Shown: positions 7,597-17,118 of the stretch, piece by piece
Layout: the number at the start of each line of letters is the position of its first letter
Position numbering within the stretch: position 1 is the stretch's first letter
Source: ECT2AJA-110-A sp035399845
Lineage (GTDB): Bacteria; Planctomycetota; Phycisphaerae; UBA1845; UTPLA1
Assembly (NCBI GenBank): GCA_035399845.1
Contig: DAOPJV010000030.1
Span: forward strand, 11,136-75,135
Length of the DNA: 64,000 nt
Reading direction: 5' to 3'
Position numbers and translations under genes: made by a program
Notes under the pieces: model-generated
What the model was told of the DNA's origin: nothing
What the model saw: the letters and a program-made list of their open reading frames with translations, nothing else
Database searches by the model: none

Positions 7597-10107
7597 TCAG
7601 GGCTCGGGGACGATCTCAAACCCGCCAGAAAGCGGCAGGTTCCTGGATGAAGCCCCGACCCAGACTGTGAAGCGCCCCGGCTCCACGACCCACTTTCCTT
7701 CGCGATCGTACAACGCAAGATCTGACGCGCGCAACGTGAACTCGACGGTCCGCGTCTCGCCGGCCCTGAGTGAGACGCGCGAAAATCCGCGCAGCGACTT
7801 TTCATACGTGGTCACGCTGCTGTAGTCGTCGCGAATGTAGAGCTGGACGATTTCGTCACCCGCGCGATCGCCGACGTTCTTCACGTTGCAGCGGACCCTG
7901 ATCTCAGCGTCGGTTGTCGCCTGCGACGGTTTGATCTCCAGTCCGTCGTATGCGAACCGCGTGTAGCTCAGACCGTGGCCGAAGGGGTACAGCGGGCCCT
8001 GAACCTGGCCGCCGTCGTGCGCCTGCGCCGCGGGTCGCACGGGAAAAGCCATGGGAATCTGACCGACGCTTCGAGGAAACGTGATGGGCAGCTTGCCCGA
8101 TGGATTCACGTCGCCGAACAGCACGCCCGCCAGCGCGTCGCCGCCGGGTTCGTTGGAGAACCACATCTCCAGAATCGCGGGAATGTGATCGTCGGCCCAG
8201 GCGACGCTCAGGGGGCGTCCACTGCTCAGGACGAGCGTGATCGGCCTGCCTGTCGCATGCAGCGCCCGCAGCAGGTCGCCCTGATTCCCCGGCAGGTCGA
8301 GACTGATCCGGCTTCGATCCTCGCGGGAGATGTCTCCGTCTTCTCCCAGGACAACGATGATGGCGTCCACGTCCGTGGCCGCGTCGACGGCGGACTGAAT
8401 CATCGCCGCCGCGGCCTTCGTCGGCGGCTCCCGATAGACATCACTCGTCGGGTAACGGGCGTCAACGACATCGCATCCTTTGACGTACACAACTTCGCAG
8501 CCGTCGCCGAGCCTGCGACGAATTCCCTCGAGCGGCGTGACGAAGTCAACGCGCTGGGGCCCATAGCGATCTCGCCATGCGTCGTTGTAATCCGCGAGTG
8601 GTCCTGTCACGAGGACCTTCTTCAGCGTCGTTGGCAGGGGGAGGGCTTGGTTTTCGTTCTTCAGCAGGACGATCGACTCTCGGGCCGCGCGCGTGGCGAC
8701 GTCCATATGGTCGCGCGAATGAACGACGCGGGCCGCCGACGTCGGGTCCTCCACGTAGGGATGATCGAACAGGCCGAGCCGGAACTTCACGCGCAGGATG
8801 TCGCGGACACGATCATCCAGTGTGTCCGCCGGGATCCGTCCCTCCTGGACGAGCTGTCGCAGCGGCGACACGAACTTGTCGGGCATGGTGAAATTCGTAC
8901 GGACGTTGAGACCGGCCATGACCGCCTCGAAGACGGCCTCCTTCTCGCTGGAGGCAACGCGATGCTTGCGATGAATATCCTCGACGGCGCCGCTGTCGGA
9001 GACAACGTAGCCGTCGAATCCGTACTCGCCGCGAAGTATGTCAGTCAGGAACCTCCGGCTCCCTTCGACGGGAACGCCGTCGTAGTCGTTGTACGACGCC
9101 ATGACACCGACGGGTCGCGCACGACGAATCACCTCCCGAAAGGGAAACAGGTGCAGCGATTGTACGTCTCGCCACGTGACCTGCGGATCGGTTCGAGCGC
9201 CGCCGTCGCGCCCGCCGTTGGGCGTTCCGTACACGGCAAAGTGCTTCAACGTCGAGCCCACGCCCGTCGCCTGCATGGAATCCGTCATCGCGACGCCGCA
9301 CGCCGCCGTCAGGAACGGGTCCTCCGAATAACACTCGCTGCAGCGACCCCATCGCGGATCGCGCGGCAGATCGAGAATCGGCGCGTAGACATTCGTGTAC
9401 CCCAGCGCCTTCGCTTCCGTTCCGACGATGCGGCCGATGGCGTGAACCAGCTCGACGTCAAAGCTGGCGGCGATTCCGAGCGGCGACGGGAAACTCGTGG
9501 CGTGCGTATGCAGCAGCCCGCGAACGCCTTCATTTGTGAAGTCCGCCGGCACGCCGAGCCGCGTCTCCTCGATGAAGAACCGCTGAACTTCATTCATCGT
9601 GCGGGCGTGCGCCTCGAACGGCAGATCGCTTTCGGGATCCTCGATGGGTTCACCGTAGTTGGTGTTGCCGTTGGCGTGCTCGTCGATGTTTCCGATGCCA
9701 TCCTTCCACAGCGACGCCTTCCATCGGGCGATATCGGGGAACTCATCCTTCAGCACGCGCGGGTAGCCGTACAGCGTGGCCATCTGCGCCGTCTTTTCTT
9801 CCACGTTCATCCGGGCGAGCAGATCTTCAATACGAGCGTCGATCGCCGCGGAGGTGTCCTCGTACGTGTCTTTTTCGCCGTTCTTATTCAGATCGATCCA
9901 ACCTTCGTGATATATCACGGCGCGATGTGGGTCGGGCCCGGCTGAATCCGCAACCTGACCGAGCGCCGCAGAAGCGGGCGCCACAAGAATCGCAAGCAGG
10001 CGAAGCAACGGAGTGATACGCGTTACCGGCTGGCGGAAGCGTGCGTTTGGGCCATTCGGCGTGGGCTTCTGTGGCGTTATGGCTGAGGGAGCGTGTGTCG
10101 TGTGCAT
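7597..10107 (-). CDS. Glycoside hydrolase family 3 (beta-glucosidase/xylosidase type), exported
   Basis: 836 residues. A hydrophobic stretch LLRLLAILVAPASAALGQ near residue 40 suggests export, with an unusually long leader if the first ATG is used. Next come the GH3 TIM barrel with MNVEEKTAQM and the nucleophile loop GYVVSDSGAVEDIH (Asp371), the alpha/beta sandwich with ESIVLLKNENQALPL, and a C-terminal fibronectin-III-like domain with GLSYTRF and GEKV-type strands. It should cleave beta-linked glucose or xylose from plant or algal glycans outside the cytoplasm. A DLNKNGEKDTYED segment after the leader resembles a calcium loop. Linkage specificity cannot be decided. Confidence 0.9.
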   Translation of the reverse strand: MHTTHAPSAITPQKPTPNGPNARFRQPVTRITPLLRLLAILVAPASAALGQVADSAGPDPHRAVIYHEGWIDLNKNGEKDTYEDTSAAIDARIEDLLARMNVEEKTAQMATLYGYPRVLKDEFPDIARWKASLWKDGIGNIDEHANGNTNYGEPIEDPESDLPFEAHARTMNEVQRFFIEETRLGVPADFTNEGVRGLLHTHATSFPSPLGIAASFDVELVHAIGRIVGTEAKALGYTNVYAPILDLPRDPRWGRCSECYSEDPFLTAACGVAMTDSMQATGVGSTLKHFAVYGTPNGGRDGGARTDPQVTWRDVQSLHLFPFREVIRRARPVGVMASYNDYDGVPVEGSRRFLTDILRGEYGFDGYVVSDSGAVEDIHRKHRVASSEKEAVFEAVMAGLNVRTNFTMPDKFVSPLRQLVQEGRIPADTLDDRVRDILRVKFRLGLFDHPYVEDPTSAARVVHSRDHMDVATRAARESIVLLKNENQALPLPTTLKKVLVTGPLADYNDAWRDRYGPQRVDFVTPLEGIRRRLGDGCEVVYVKGCDVVDARYPTSDVYREPPTKAAAAMIQSAVDAATDVDAIIVVLGEDGDISREDRSRISLDLPGNQGDLLRALHATGRPITLVLSSGRPLSVAWADDHIPAILEMWFSNEPGGDALAGVLFGDVNPSGKLPITFPRSVGQIPMAFPVRPAAQAHDGGQVQGPLYPFGHGLSYTRFAYDGLEIKPSQATTDAEIRVRCNVKNVGDRAGDEIVQLYIRDDYSSVTTYEKSLRGFSRVSLRAGETRTVEFTLRASDLALYDREGKWVVEPGRFTVWVGASSRNLPLSGGFEIVPEP

Positions 10108-10167
10108 AGACAGGTTCGGAGATGTGCCGGAGGGCGGCGGTTGATTCGCTTCAAACCGATTGTTGTG

Positions 10168-10923
10168 TCAGTCCCCGGAGTGATCAACGACCGGATCGTC
10201 GCCGAGTTTGACGAATTCGAACTGTTTGGGATCGATCTTCTCGTCAACCTTGAAGTCAGAATAGACACGCGTTTCGGTCGGCTTGTCATTCTCGTCATAG
10301 TCAACGTTCCTGACCTCCAGTCCCGTCGCCTGGTCGTACCAGACCACGATCTTCGAGGCGAATGTGACGAACTTGTCGCCTTTCGGCGTGAATTCCATCA
10401 CCCACGTCTTCCTGCCGTCGAGATCCTCCTCACGCAGGAGTTTCTGGTCGTAATCATCCCTGGGATAGCGAACCTTCGGATCAAGCAGGTTGTGATCGAT
10501 CTTTCGTCTGATCTTCACGTTAAACCACGCGCCGAATCCATACTCGTTCTTTCTCGTTCGCGACGATTCCCAGGTGAACTTCTCGTCGGTCACCAGGATA
10601 TTCTCGGTGATGCCTTCGTAGCGATGATCGCCATCACGCTGGACTTCCTTGTCCGTGAACGTCGTTTCCTCACGCGCCACAAACAGCTTGTCACGTCGCT
10701 CAAGCCTGATGACGCCTTTCTCCGACTTCAGCGTATCCCAGGTATTGCCGCCAAGCTCCGTGATCCCTTTTCTCTCAGACTTGTGGCTGAACTGAAGCGT
10801 CCTGATCTTTCTGAGCTTCTTCGAGATCTCCTTCTTGACGCTCTGAAGTGTCGCCTCAGCCATGGCGGGCGGGGCGGCGCACATTCCAATCACGGCAAAG
10901 GTGGACATCGCAACTCGAAACAT
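10168..10923 (-). CDS. LolA-like secreted protein
   Basis: 251 residues with a signal peptide ending near PPAMA (residue 22). The mature part consists of alternating strands with FTWESSRTRKNEYGF, KTWVMEFTPKGD, KIVVWYDQATGLEVRN and KVDEKIDPKQFEF. The last motifs match the half-barrel of LolA/LolB and related DUF proteins common in planctomycetes, whose roles are mostly unknown. AGGAG lies nine bases before the ATG. It is separated by about 60 bp from the GH3 gene downstream on the same strand. Function beyond binding a hydrophobic ligand is speculative. Confidence 0.65.
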   Translation of the reverse strand: MFRVAMSTFAVIGMCAAPPAMAEATLQSVKKEISKKLRKIRTLQFSHKSERKGITELGGNTWDTLKSEKGVIRLERRDKLFVAREETTFTDKEVQRDGDHRYEGITENILVTDEKFTWESSRTRKNEYGFGAWFNVKIRRKIDHNLLDPKVRYPRDDYDQKLLREEDLDGRKTWVMEFTPKGDKFVTFASKIVVWYDQATGLEVRNVDYDENDKPTETRVYSDFKVDEKIDPKQFEFVKLGDDPVVDHSGD

Positions 10924-11136
10924 GGCGAATCACTCCTGGGATTCGTGTCGATGATGGAGGACGCGCGCCGGCCGGGACCGCATCAGAAGGAACATCGTAC
11001 GCGGGCCGTTGATGTCACTCAAGTATTTGGCGCCGGCCATGCTGAAGCGTTATATGTTCGGGGACGACGTGGGCTTCGGGTTGGCGCTTGCCGCCATGTG
11101 ACGCGCCTGGTGGCTCGATCGGTCGGGCTCAATCAG

Positions 11137-11173
11137 ACGGCGTCGAGGGCGCTTCGCGCGCCCTCGACGCCGT
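11137..11173 (-). terminator. 16-bp perfect inverted repeat after the DUF1566 gene
   Basis: Arms 11137-11152 and 11158-11173 are fully complementary around a 5-base loop, 23 bases after the stop of the minus-strand gene. No T-run follows on that strand, so termination is inferred from position and stem strength only. Confidence 0.55.
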
Positions 11174-11196
11174 TCTGGTGCAGGTGTCGCCGTTGA

Positions 11197-13299
11197 CTAT
11201 CCACCCATCAGCGCTGCGACAAATGCGCCGATGTCCCGTCCATCCGCAACGCCATCTTCATTCACGTCGGCGCACGCGCAGCATCCGTCCGGATAGGCGA
11301 CGTCAAAATCCGCGTTGCTGTTAAGGAGCGCGAACACCATGGAATCAATGTCGAGCGTGTTGACGACACCGTCACCGCTCACGTCGCCCGCGATCGGGAT
11401 GTCGGCGTCGCGGACGAGTCGCACGTAGTTCCGTCCTCGCGCCGCGTCTCCCTGCGGCGCCAACTCGAAGTAATACCCGTCGCTGACATACACGTACCCG
11501 ACGCCGTACACGCCGTCCTTTCGATCGCTGCGCTGGCAGCCCGCCCCGTGCACATCCTGCCATTGGCCGGACCAGTAGCCCATGCCGCGACCGAAGCAGA
11601 CGTAGGCGCCGGCCATCGCGCTGCCGTCCTGTCGCAGGTGCGTCGTGCCGCTCCAGAACCACGGATAGTCGACCTCGCCGGCTTCATTCGTGATCTGCGT
11701 GATGTTGAAGATCGGATCGATCGCCGCAGCGCCCGTCGCGCCCGGCGCCCGCGTGTAATCGACGATCCCCTGGAGTTCCTTCGCGTTCGGCAGCCGCCAG
11801 TCGTCGTGACCCAGCCAGGCGTCCACATTTTTCTGCTGAACCCACGCCAGGGCCGCCTCCCATGTCATCCCCGATCGCGGTCCCGTGCTGACTTCATCGC
11901 CGCTGTCGTCCTTCGACCACATCAGCCACGTGGCGCGATCCGTGATCGTCCCGTCGCCGTTGTCGACAAGGTTGTTCAGGCCGTAGTCCGCGTTCCCGCG
12001 ACAGAGACGGACGTAGAACAGCTTTTCATTTCCAGGTCCTCCGAGTCCGTACCCCTTGATCCGACCGTCGGCGAAGTTCACGCCGAACATCGCCGTCTGG
12101 CCATTCATCACGGTATCCAGGTAAAGCGTCGACGTGACCCACTGCGAGTCGATTGCGCGCTCACCCGCGTTCAGGTCGCCGTAGCCGAAATCGAAATACG
12201 TCGTATCGATGAACGGTATCATCGTCGAAACGTCGTCCGTCATCGGGTCCGTCCCGCGAAAGTCCATCAGCGAATAGAGCTCCTTGATCGACGGCACGCG
12301 CCAATCGCTGAATCCGCCGTAGTTCTCGGCGTTGAGCGCCGCCGCGAAGAGCGGCGCATTCTCGAACGTCAGCTTGTCGCCAACGTCGATATCACCGTCG
12401 TCATCCCAGTCCGCGTGGCGCGTCCACGTCAGGCCCGTGACATCGTCTCGCGTTGTCAGACCATCGGCGCTGATCGTGTAGCTCGGCTGGGTTCCCTCGA
12501 CCTGCGCGTCCTGCCCGTGGAACGCCTGACCGACAGATGGACAGATCATCGGCGCCGAGTCGTCGTAGCAGCTGTCCTGCGATGTATCCACGATCGGGTA
12601 GGCGCCGACGGGCAGTTCGGCAACGATGAGTGTGGCCTCGTCAGACGTCGCCTCGCCGTAGTCGTTGTGGACCACGCAGCGATAGCCGCCCGCGTCCGCC
12701 CAGTCCACGGGGGCTATCGCAAATGACGCCTCCGCGGCGCCGTCGATCGCCACGCCGTCCTTTTTCCATTGATATGCCAGAGGTTCGGCGCCATAGGCGA
12801 TGAGCGTGAACTTCGCAACGCCGCCCGGCGCCACGCGCTGCGCCTGCGGCTGCGTCGTTATGATCGGCGCAGCTCCCGGACCGGCGTCGATGACGAATCC
12901 GCCCATCGACACGAACGCCAGCGTTCCACCCTCCGGCGGCGAATAGGTGATGACGACGTCCGCGGGGCCCGGCGATGCGTCTGATGGAATGTCGAAGATC
13001 GCCGTGATCGTGTACTGCGAGGCGTGTGTGACGCCTGTTCCCGCGACTCCGCCGATCGTCACGCTGTCCGGCAGGGCGCCGGCGGGCGGTGCGAGCGGGG
13101 CGTCCGTGTCCAGGGTAAAGGTCACGAGCAGATTGCTCGTTCCGCGCTCGGCGGAAATCGGATCGATGGACGTGATTTCGTTCGTCACCTGGGCGAGCGC
13201 GGACCCGGTCGTCAGGGCGAATACAACGATGGAGAGACAACTGATTCGCCGATGGGACTTCGTTTCGGGTTGTGCGCGCAGCATCGCCTCGTCGTTCAT
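11197..13299 (-). CDS. Secreted DUF1566/Ig-like protein with dockerin-type C-terminus
   Basis: About 700 residues from the ATG at 13299, which has AAGGAG upstream; the frame reads further back without support. A signal peptide ends at GSALA. An IPT-like region (ITSIDPISAERGT) comes next, then an Ig-like domain with YQWKKDGVAI and GGYRCVVHNDYGEA. Two Lcl/DUF1566 modules follow, marked by GLTWTRH, FSDWRVPSIKELYSL and HDDWRLPNAKELQGI. The end, GDVSGDGVVNTLDIDSMV and ADVNEDGVADGRDI, is a paired calcium-loop dockerin-like module. It is a surface or extracellular protein with unknown ligand. No cohesin was seen in the window. Confidence 0.82.
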   Translation of the reverse strand: MNDEAMLRAQPETKSHRRISCLSIVVFALTTGSALAQVTNEITSIDPISAERGTSNLLVTFTLDTDAPLAPPAGALPDSVTIGGVAGTGVTHASQYTITAIFDIPSDASPGPADVVITYSPPEGGTLAFVSMGGFVIDAGPGAAPIITTQPQAQRVAPGGVAKFTLIAYGAEPLAYQWKKDGVAIDGAAEASFAIAPVDWADAGGYRCVVHNDYGEATSDEATLIVAELPVGAYPIVDTSQDSCYDDSAPMICPSVGQAFHGQDAQVEGTQPSYTISADGLTTRDDVTGLTWTRHADWDDDGDIDVGDKLTFENAPLFAAALNAENYGGFSDWRVPSIKELYSLMDFRGTDPMTDDVSTMIPFIDTTYFDFGYGDLNAGERAIDSQWVTSTLYLDTVMNGQTAMFGVNFADGRIKGYGLGGPGNEKLFYVRLCRGNADYGLNNLVDNGDGTITDRATWLMWSKDDSGDEVSTGPRSGMTWEAALAWVQQKNVDAWLGHDDWRLPNAKELQGIVDYTRAPGATGAAAIDPIFNITQITNEAGEVDYPWFWSGTTHLRQDGSAMAGAYVCFGRGMGYWSGQWQDVHGAGCQRSDRKDGVYGVGYVYVSDGYYFELAPQGDAARGRNYVRLVRDADIPIAGDVSGDGVVNTLDIDSMVFALLNSNADFDVAYPDGCCACADVNEDGVADGRDIGAFVAALMGG

Positions 13300-13659
13300 C
13301 GCTGATCTCCTTCCTCGTGCGAATACAGAATGAGATCGGGCGAAGCTGTCGGTCCCCATGGGCATGTATCGGTTGCCGAATTGCCCGAACCGCCTCATCG
13401 CCTTCACGAGACGTCGCCCGACACAACGCCAAACGCCGAACGACGTTGTTCATTGCCCGCGATTTCGGCGGCGGCGGACGAATTTCGCGGAAATGTGAAC
13501 GGGTCGTCGCGTTCAGGGCGGTTTTCACGCGTGGGCGATCGTGGCCGCTGACTGAGGGGGGCTTTGATCGCGCGATTCGCTGAATCGGCGCCGCGCCCGG
13601 GCCGATCGCGGCGCTATAATCCGCCCAACCATCCGCAGACTTAACTCAGGAGACTTCGA
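13300..13659. promoter_or_regulatory. Divergent intergenic region
   Basis: 360 bp between two divergently read secreted-protein genes. It must hold both promoters and the ribosome sites AAGGAG (minus) and CAGGAG (plus). I could not place -35/-10 elements convincingly and saw no repeat. Confidence 0.4.
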
Positions 13660-14538
13660 TTGAACCGCGTTTTCCCCGCTTCCGGCACGCCTGGCGCTGT
13701 GTTCGCCATGACCGGCGCCGTCGCGCTATCGGTCCTGATGTCGCCGACGCGGTTGTCATTCGGTCAGGTCGATCCGCCAGAGGCGCAACCCTCCGGTAAC
13801 GACTTCGTAAAGGTCCGGCTCGCCCTGGAGAAGACAGCCCTCGCCAACCGGGGCGATACCAATCTCGCCGTCATCTTCGATATCTCTCCTGGATGGCATT
13901 TGTATTGGCGCAATCCGGGCGATTCGGGCCTGCCGCCGCGCGTCACATTCACGCCGATCGAGGGCGTGACATTCGGCGACCCGCAGTGGCCCGCGCCGAA
14001 GCGCCTGGTCGAGGGCGAGACGCTTGTTGACTACATCCACGAGCGGGAACTCGTCCTGATCATTCCCGTCACGCTCGACGACAGGTACAAAGGCGGTGAT
14101 TCGCTTCCGATTGCCGCCAAGCTTGACTGGCTTGTCTGCAGGGAGCGATGTCTGCAGGGAAGTCAGAACATCACGACGTCCTTTCCCATTGACGACAGCG
14201 CCAAGCCGTCGACGGACGCGAAGCGATTCGGCGCCGCCCGCGCCAGGCGCCCGCGACCAGTGAAGGATAGCGATCACGTCACAGTCAGGTGGAACGGTCC
14301 GGAGCTCTCAGTTCGGGCCGCCGGCGCGACGAGTGTCGCGTTCTTTCCCTATGAAAACGATGAATCCGTTTACCCCGCCGACATGGTTCGCAACGGCGCG
14401 GCCGGCTCGGACACGCTTCGCCTTCCGTACGACAAGGATGTGGCGAGACTCAGGCGCGTCGCCGGCGTCCTCTCCATCACGCGGAAAGGCGTCGAGACGT
14501 TTGTCGAAATCAGTATTGCTCCAGCGAAACCCAGTTGA
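13660..14538 (+). CDS. DsbD N-terminal-domain protein without the membrane domain
   Basis: 292 residues, beginning at a TTG with CAGGAG upstream. A signal-like segment VALSVLMSPTRLSFGQ is followed by a DsbD alpha-domain-like sandwich: FDISPGWHLYWRNPGDSGLPP, WPAPKRLVEG, YIHERELVLIIPV and DWLVCRERCLQGS with two cysteines spaced CRERC. In DsbD and ScsB this domain hands electrons from the membrane segment to periplasmic thiol proteins. Here no transmembrane or thioredoxin domain follows. It is 64 bp before a redoxin gene on the same strand, so a periplasmic thiol pair is likely. Confidence 0.75.
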   Translation: MNRVFPASGTPGAVFAMTGAVALSVLMSPTRLSFGQVDPPEAQPSGNDFVKVRLALEKTALANRGDTNLAVIFDISPGWHLYWRNPGDSGLPPRVTFTPIEGVTFGDPQWPAPKRLVEGETLVDYIHERELVLIIPVTLDDRYKGGDSLPIAAKLDWLVCRERCLQGSQNITTSFPIDDSAKPSTDAKRFGAARARRPRPVKDSDHVTVRWNGPELSVRAAGATSVAFFPYENDESVYPADMVRNGAAGSDTLRLPYDKDVARLRRVAGVLSITRKGVETFVEISIAPAKPS

Positions 14539-14605
14539 GAATCGTCCGGCGCCGGCGTAGGGCGATCCCGGATCGATTCCGAACTCGAACAGAGGTAACA
14601 AATTG

Positions 14606-15298
14606 ATGAATTCACGAAGACACTACGGACTCATGGGAACGACGGCCGTGGCCATCCTCGCATTTGCGGGCGCGAGTGTCCTGATGGGGGCGGCCAAGCC
14701 GCCGAAGGAGCGAAAGGACCGAAAGGACGAGGACAAGTCGAAGAGCGCGCTGAAAGTGGGTGACAAGGCGCCGGAGTTCAGGCTGAAGGATACCGACGGT
14801 AAGGAGCACAGCCTCAGCGAATACACGAAGGCGGGCAAGGTCGTCGTCCTCGAGTGGTTCAACCCGGGATGTCCGTTCATCAAGCTGCATCATGTGAAGC
14901 AGACGACGATGAACGATCTGGTTAAGGACTTCAGGGAGAAGAACGTCGTCTTTCTCGCCATCAATTCGACCAACAGCGAACATCCCGATCACGGCAGGGA
15001 CGCCGAGGCGAAGAAGGACTGGAAAATGGAGTACCCGATCCTGTCCGACGCCAATGGCAAGACCGGCCACGCCTACGGCGCCCGAACGACACCGCACATG
15101 TTCGTGGTCGACAAGGAAGGCAGGATTGCCTACATGGGCGCGATGGACAACGACCCGCGCAATGAAAAGACGGCCGACGCCGAAAAGCCCGAAGACAGGA
15201 AGGTCAACTATGTTCGCGCCGCGCTGACGGAACTGCTGGCCGGCGGGAAGGTGTCGAAGAGCGAGACCAAGTCCTATGGCTGCGGCGTGAAGTACTGA
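14606..15298 (+). CDS. Exported redoxin (thioredoxin-like AhpC/TSA fold)
   Basis: About 230 residues with a signal peptide (ILAFAGASVLMGAA) and then a lysine-rich linker. The thioredoxin fold begins at VGDKAPEFRLKDTDGKEHSL. The active site is EWFNPGCPF with a single cysteine, and TTPHMFVVDKEGRIAYMG supplies the cis-proline region. The protein ends SYGCGVKY, a C-terminal GC-x-VKY tag also seen in relatives. AGAGG precedes overlapping TTG (14603) and ATG (14606) starts; I used ATG. It probably reduces thiols or peroxides outside the cytoplasm, working with the DsbD-N protein just upstream. Confidence 0.82.
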   Translation: MNSRRHYGLMGTTAVAILAFAGASVLMGAAKPPKERKDRKDEDKSKSALKVGDKAPEFRLKDTDGKEHSLSEYTKAGKVVVLEWFNPGCPFIKLHHVKQTTMNDLVKDFREKNVVFLAINSTNSEHPDHGRDAEAKKDWKMEYPILSDANGKTGHAYGARTTPHMFVVDKEGRIAYMGAMDNDPRNEKTADAEKPEDRKVNYVRAALTELLAGGKVSKSETKSYGCGVKY

Positions 15299-15357
15299 CA
15301 CGAGTTCGCGTCAGCGGCGCCTGCGCTCCGCGTCGCGATCAGACGCAGGCTCAACCA

Positions 15358-15390
15358 GGGAACGGAACGTCGTACCGGCGTTCCGTTCCC
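15358..15390 (+). terminator. Intrinsic terminator-like hairpin between convergent genes
   Basis: GGGAACGGAACG (15358-15369) pairs perfectly with CGTTCCGTTCCC (15379-15390) around a 9-base loop, about 60 bp after the redoxin stop. The following bases are ATTCTGATTTC, a weak T-rich tail. It may serve both converging transcripts. Confidence 0.7.
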
Positions 15391-15439
15391 ATTCTGATTT
15401 CTGGTGGACATTGGCGGCGGCGCCGCCGCCGGTTTTGGC

Positions 15440-16732
15440 TTACTGCATTCTTCGACGACGACCCAGGAGCGTCGCGAGGCTGGCGAACAGGAACATCGGC
15501 GCCCCCGATCCGCAAGGGGCCGCGGCGCCGGCCGGCGGCGATGCGCAGGCGTCACCGATCCCATCGCTGTCAGCATCCGCCTGGTCCGCGTTGGCGGCGC
15601 TCGGGCAGTTATCGCACAGGTCGCCGATCCCGTCACCATCCTCGTCGCTCTGTCCCGAGTTGGCGTTGAACGGGCAGTTGTCGAAGCAGTCCAGCCATCC
15701 GTCGCCGTCGTTGTCCTGATCCGGCTGGCCACATCCGCACAGCCCGGGCGCAATCTTGCCCGCGTCGTCCGGGCAGTCATCGATGCAGTCCGGAATGCCG
15801 TCGCCATCGGCGTCGTCGTCCGCCTGGTCACAGCCGCATACGCCCGGCTCGAGTTTGTTGGGATTATCAGGACAACCGTCAAGGCAGTCCGGAACCGAAT
15901 CGCCGTCACTGTCCGTATCGGGGACGCCGCATCCGCAGGCGCCCGCGTCCCGCTTGTCGGGGTCAATGTCGCACGCATCGACGTCGTTGCATACGCCGTC
16001 GCCATCCGTGTCGCCGGTCGACTGATCACCGAAGCACACATCCTCGTCATCGAGCAGGCCATCGTTGTCGGCGTCACCGATCACGGAATACCCGCCGCCA
16101 AGGCACAGGGCGTACTCGCCTGTGGCCCCGTTGCCGTACGTCGAAATCACGAGCCAGTACCGCGTGTCCGCGTTGAGCGTGATGGCGTCCATCGGATAGA
16201 ACCCGCTCAGTACGCCCGGTCCTCCGTCATCATCAAAACTGATCATGTTGGCGGGTGGATCGCTCGGATCGAAAGGGGCGCAGTAGAGCGACATCGTGGT
16301 ATCGCCGATCGTCGTTCCGTTCGACTGAATCTCCGCCGAGAACACACCTCCCGCCGCCGAGTGGATCGGAATTGCGTCGTAGCGAACGGCGGTTCCGATG
16401 CCGGAGAGCGCCAGATTGAGGTTGCAGCTCAGATTGACACCGGATCCCGCGACACGATTGTAGATCGGAGATGCAACATCCAGCTCGCCAAACGCCATCG
16501 ACGTGCAGCAGACACTCAACGCGCAAGTCGATCCAGGATCGCCCGGCGACCCGCCCTGGGCGACGCAGTCTGTATCGATGATGTCCATGCAGGCGCCATC
16601 GCCGAAGCAACACGCCACCTGCGCCTGAGCGCTCGCGGTCGCCACGAAGGCTGCGCACAGTGCGATGAATGCCGCCAGGTGTTCCCTGCGGACTGTCAAT
16701 CGTCGTGATCGTCGATGAGCAAGAGGCGCCAT
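15440..16732 (-). CDS. Secreted protein with thrombospondin type 3-like calcium repeats
   Basis: 430 residues. The leader runs to ATASAQA. The N-terminal half (about 35-240) is a cysteine-bearing beta domain with CCFGDGACMDI and LNADTRYWLVISTYGNG, resembling carbohydrate-binding or choice-of-anchor modules. From about residue 245 come DxDxDG repeats such as DADNDGLLDDEDVC, DTDGDGVCNDVD and DSDGDSVPDCLDGC. The end, PCGSGAPMFLFASLATLLGRRRR, is a cysteine, hydrophobic stretch and arginine cluster, like MYXO- or GlyGly-CTERM sorting tails. It is probably processed and displayed at the surface; the ligand is unknown. Confidence 0.8.
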   Translation of the reverse strand: MAPLAHRRSRRLTVRREHLAAFIALCAAFVATASAQAQVACCFGDGACMDIIDTDCVAQGGSPGDPGSTCALSVCCTSMAFGELDVASPIYNRVAGSGVNLSCNLNLALSGIGTAVRYDAIPIHSAAGGVFSAEIQSNGTTIGDTTMSLYCAPFDPSDPPANMISFDDDGGPGVLSGFYPMDAITLNADTRYWLVISTYGNGATGEYALCLGGGYSVIGDADNDGLLDDEDVCFGDQSTGDTDGDGVCNDVDACDIDPDKRDAGACGCGVPDTDSDGDSVPDCLDGCPDNPNKLEPGVCGCDQADDDADGDGIPDCIDDCPDDAGKIAPGLCGCGQPDQDNDGDGWLDCFDNCPFNANSGQSDEDGDGIGDLCDNCPSAANADQADADSDGIGDACASPPAGAAAPCGSGAPMFLFASLATLLGRRRRMQ

Positions 16733-17118
16733 GGTTTGTCATCCTCGGCGTGAATACGCCTGTCAGAGAATTGGCATGCCCCGACTCGGCCTGAGCCTGC
16801 GCGATGATTCGCGCCAAACGGCCGGTCCGAGCCAGTCCTGTTTCGCCCATTGTACCGTGTTTCGAACCTGAGATGGAAGCGGCGAATTCGACTGGTGGAT
16901 TTCTGGTACCTGGAGGTGCGCAGTCAGTCCTTCCGGGGCGCCCCAGGACTGAGCGCTCAATGCGGGCGGCGGACGGAAAGTGATCCGCTGGTCGTTTCCC
17001 ACGTTGGCGCCTTCCTGCGTTACGCGTTCGCGCCTCCGAAGAAAAGGTCTGATCGGCGCGTGCGCGCCGATCAGACCGCAGGTGGGAAGGGAAGGGTAGG
17101 GTAGTCTGGGGAGAGTTA
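16733..17118. other. Intergenic region holding a strong terminator
   Basis: No gene recognised. The only clear structure is the hairpin at 17046-17077. The rest should include the promoter of the minus-strand TSP3-repeat gene. Confidence 0.5.
17046..17077 (-). terminator. Rho-independent terminator for the LolA-like membrane gene
   Basis: GGTCTGATCGGCGC and GCGCCGATCAGACC form a 14-bp stem around GTGC. On the minus strand the stem is followed by TTTTCTTC. It lies 42 bp after the stop at 17119, so it fits the end of the sigma-factor operon. Confidence 0.85.

Noticed and set aside
7975..9945. 656-codon open frame on the plus strand
   Set aside because: It is antisense to the well-supported GH3 gene and shows no domain; high G+C makes long antisense frames common.
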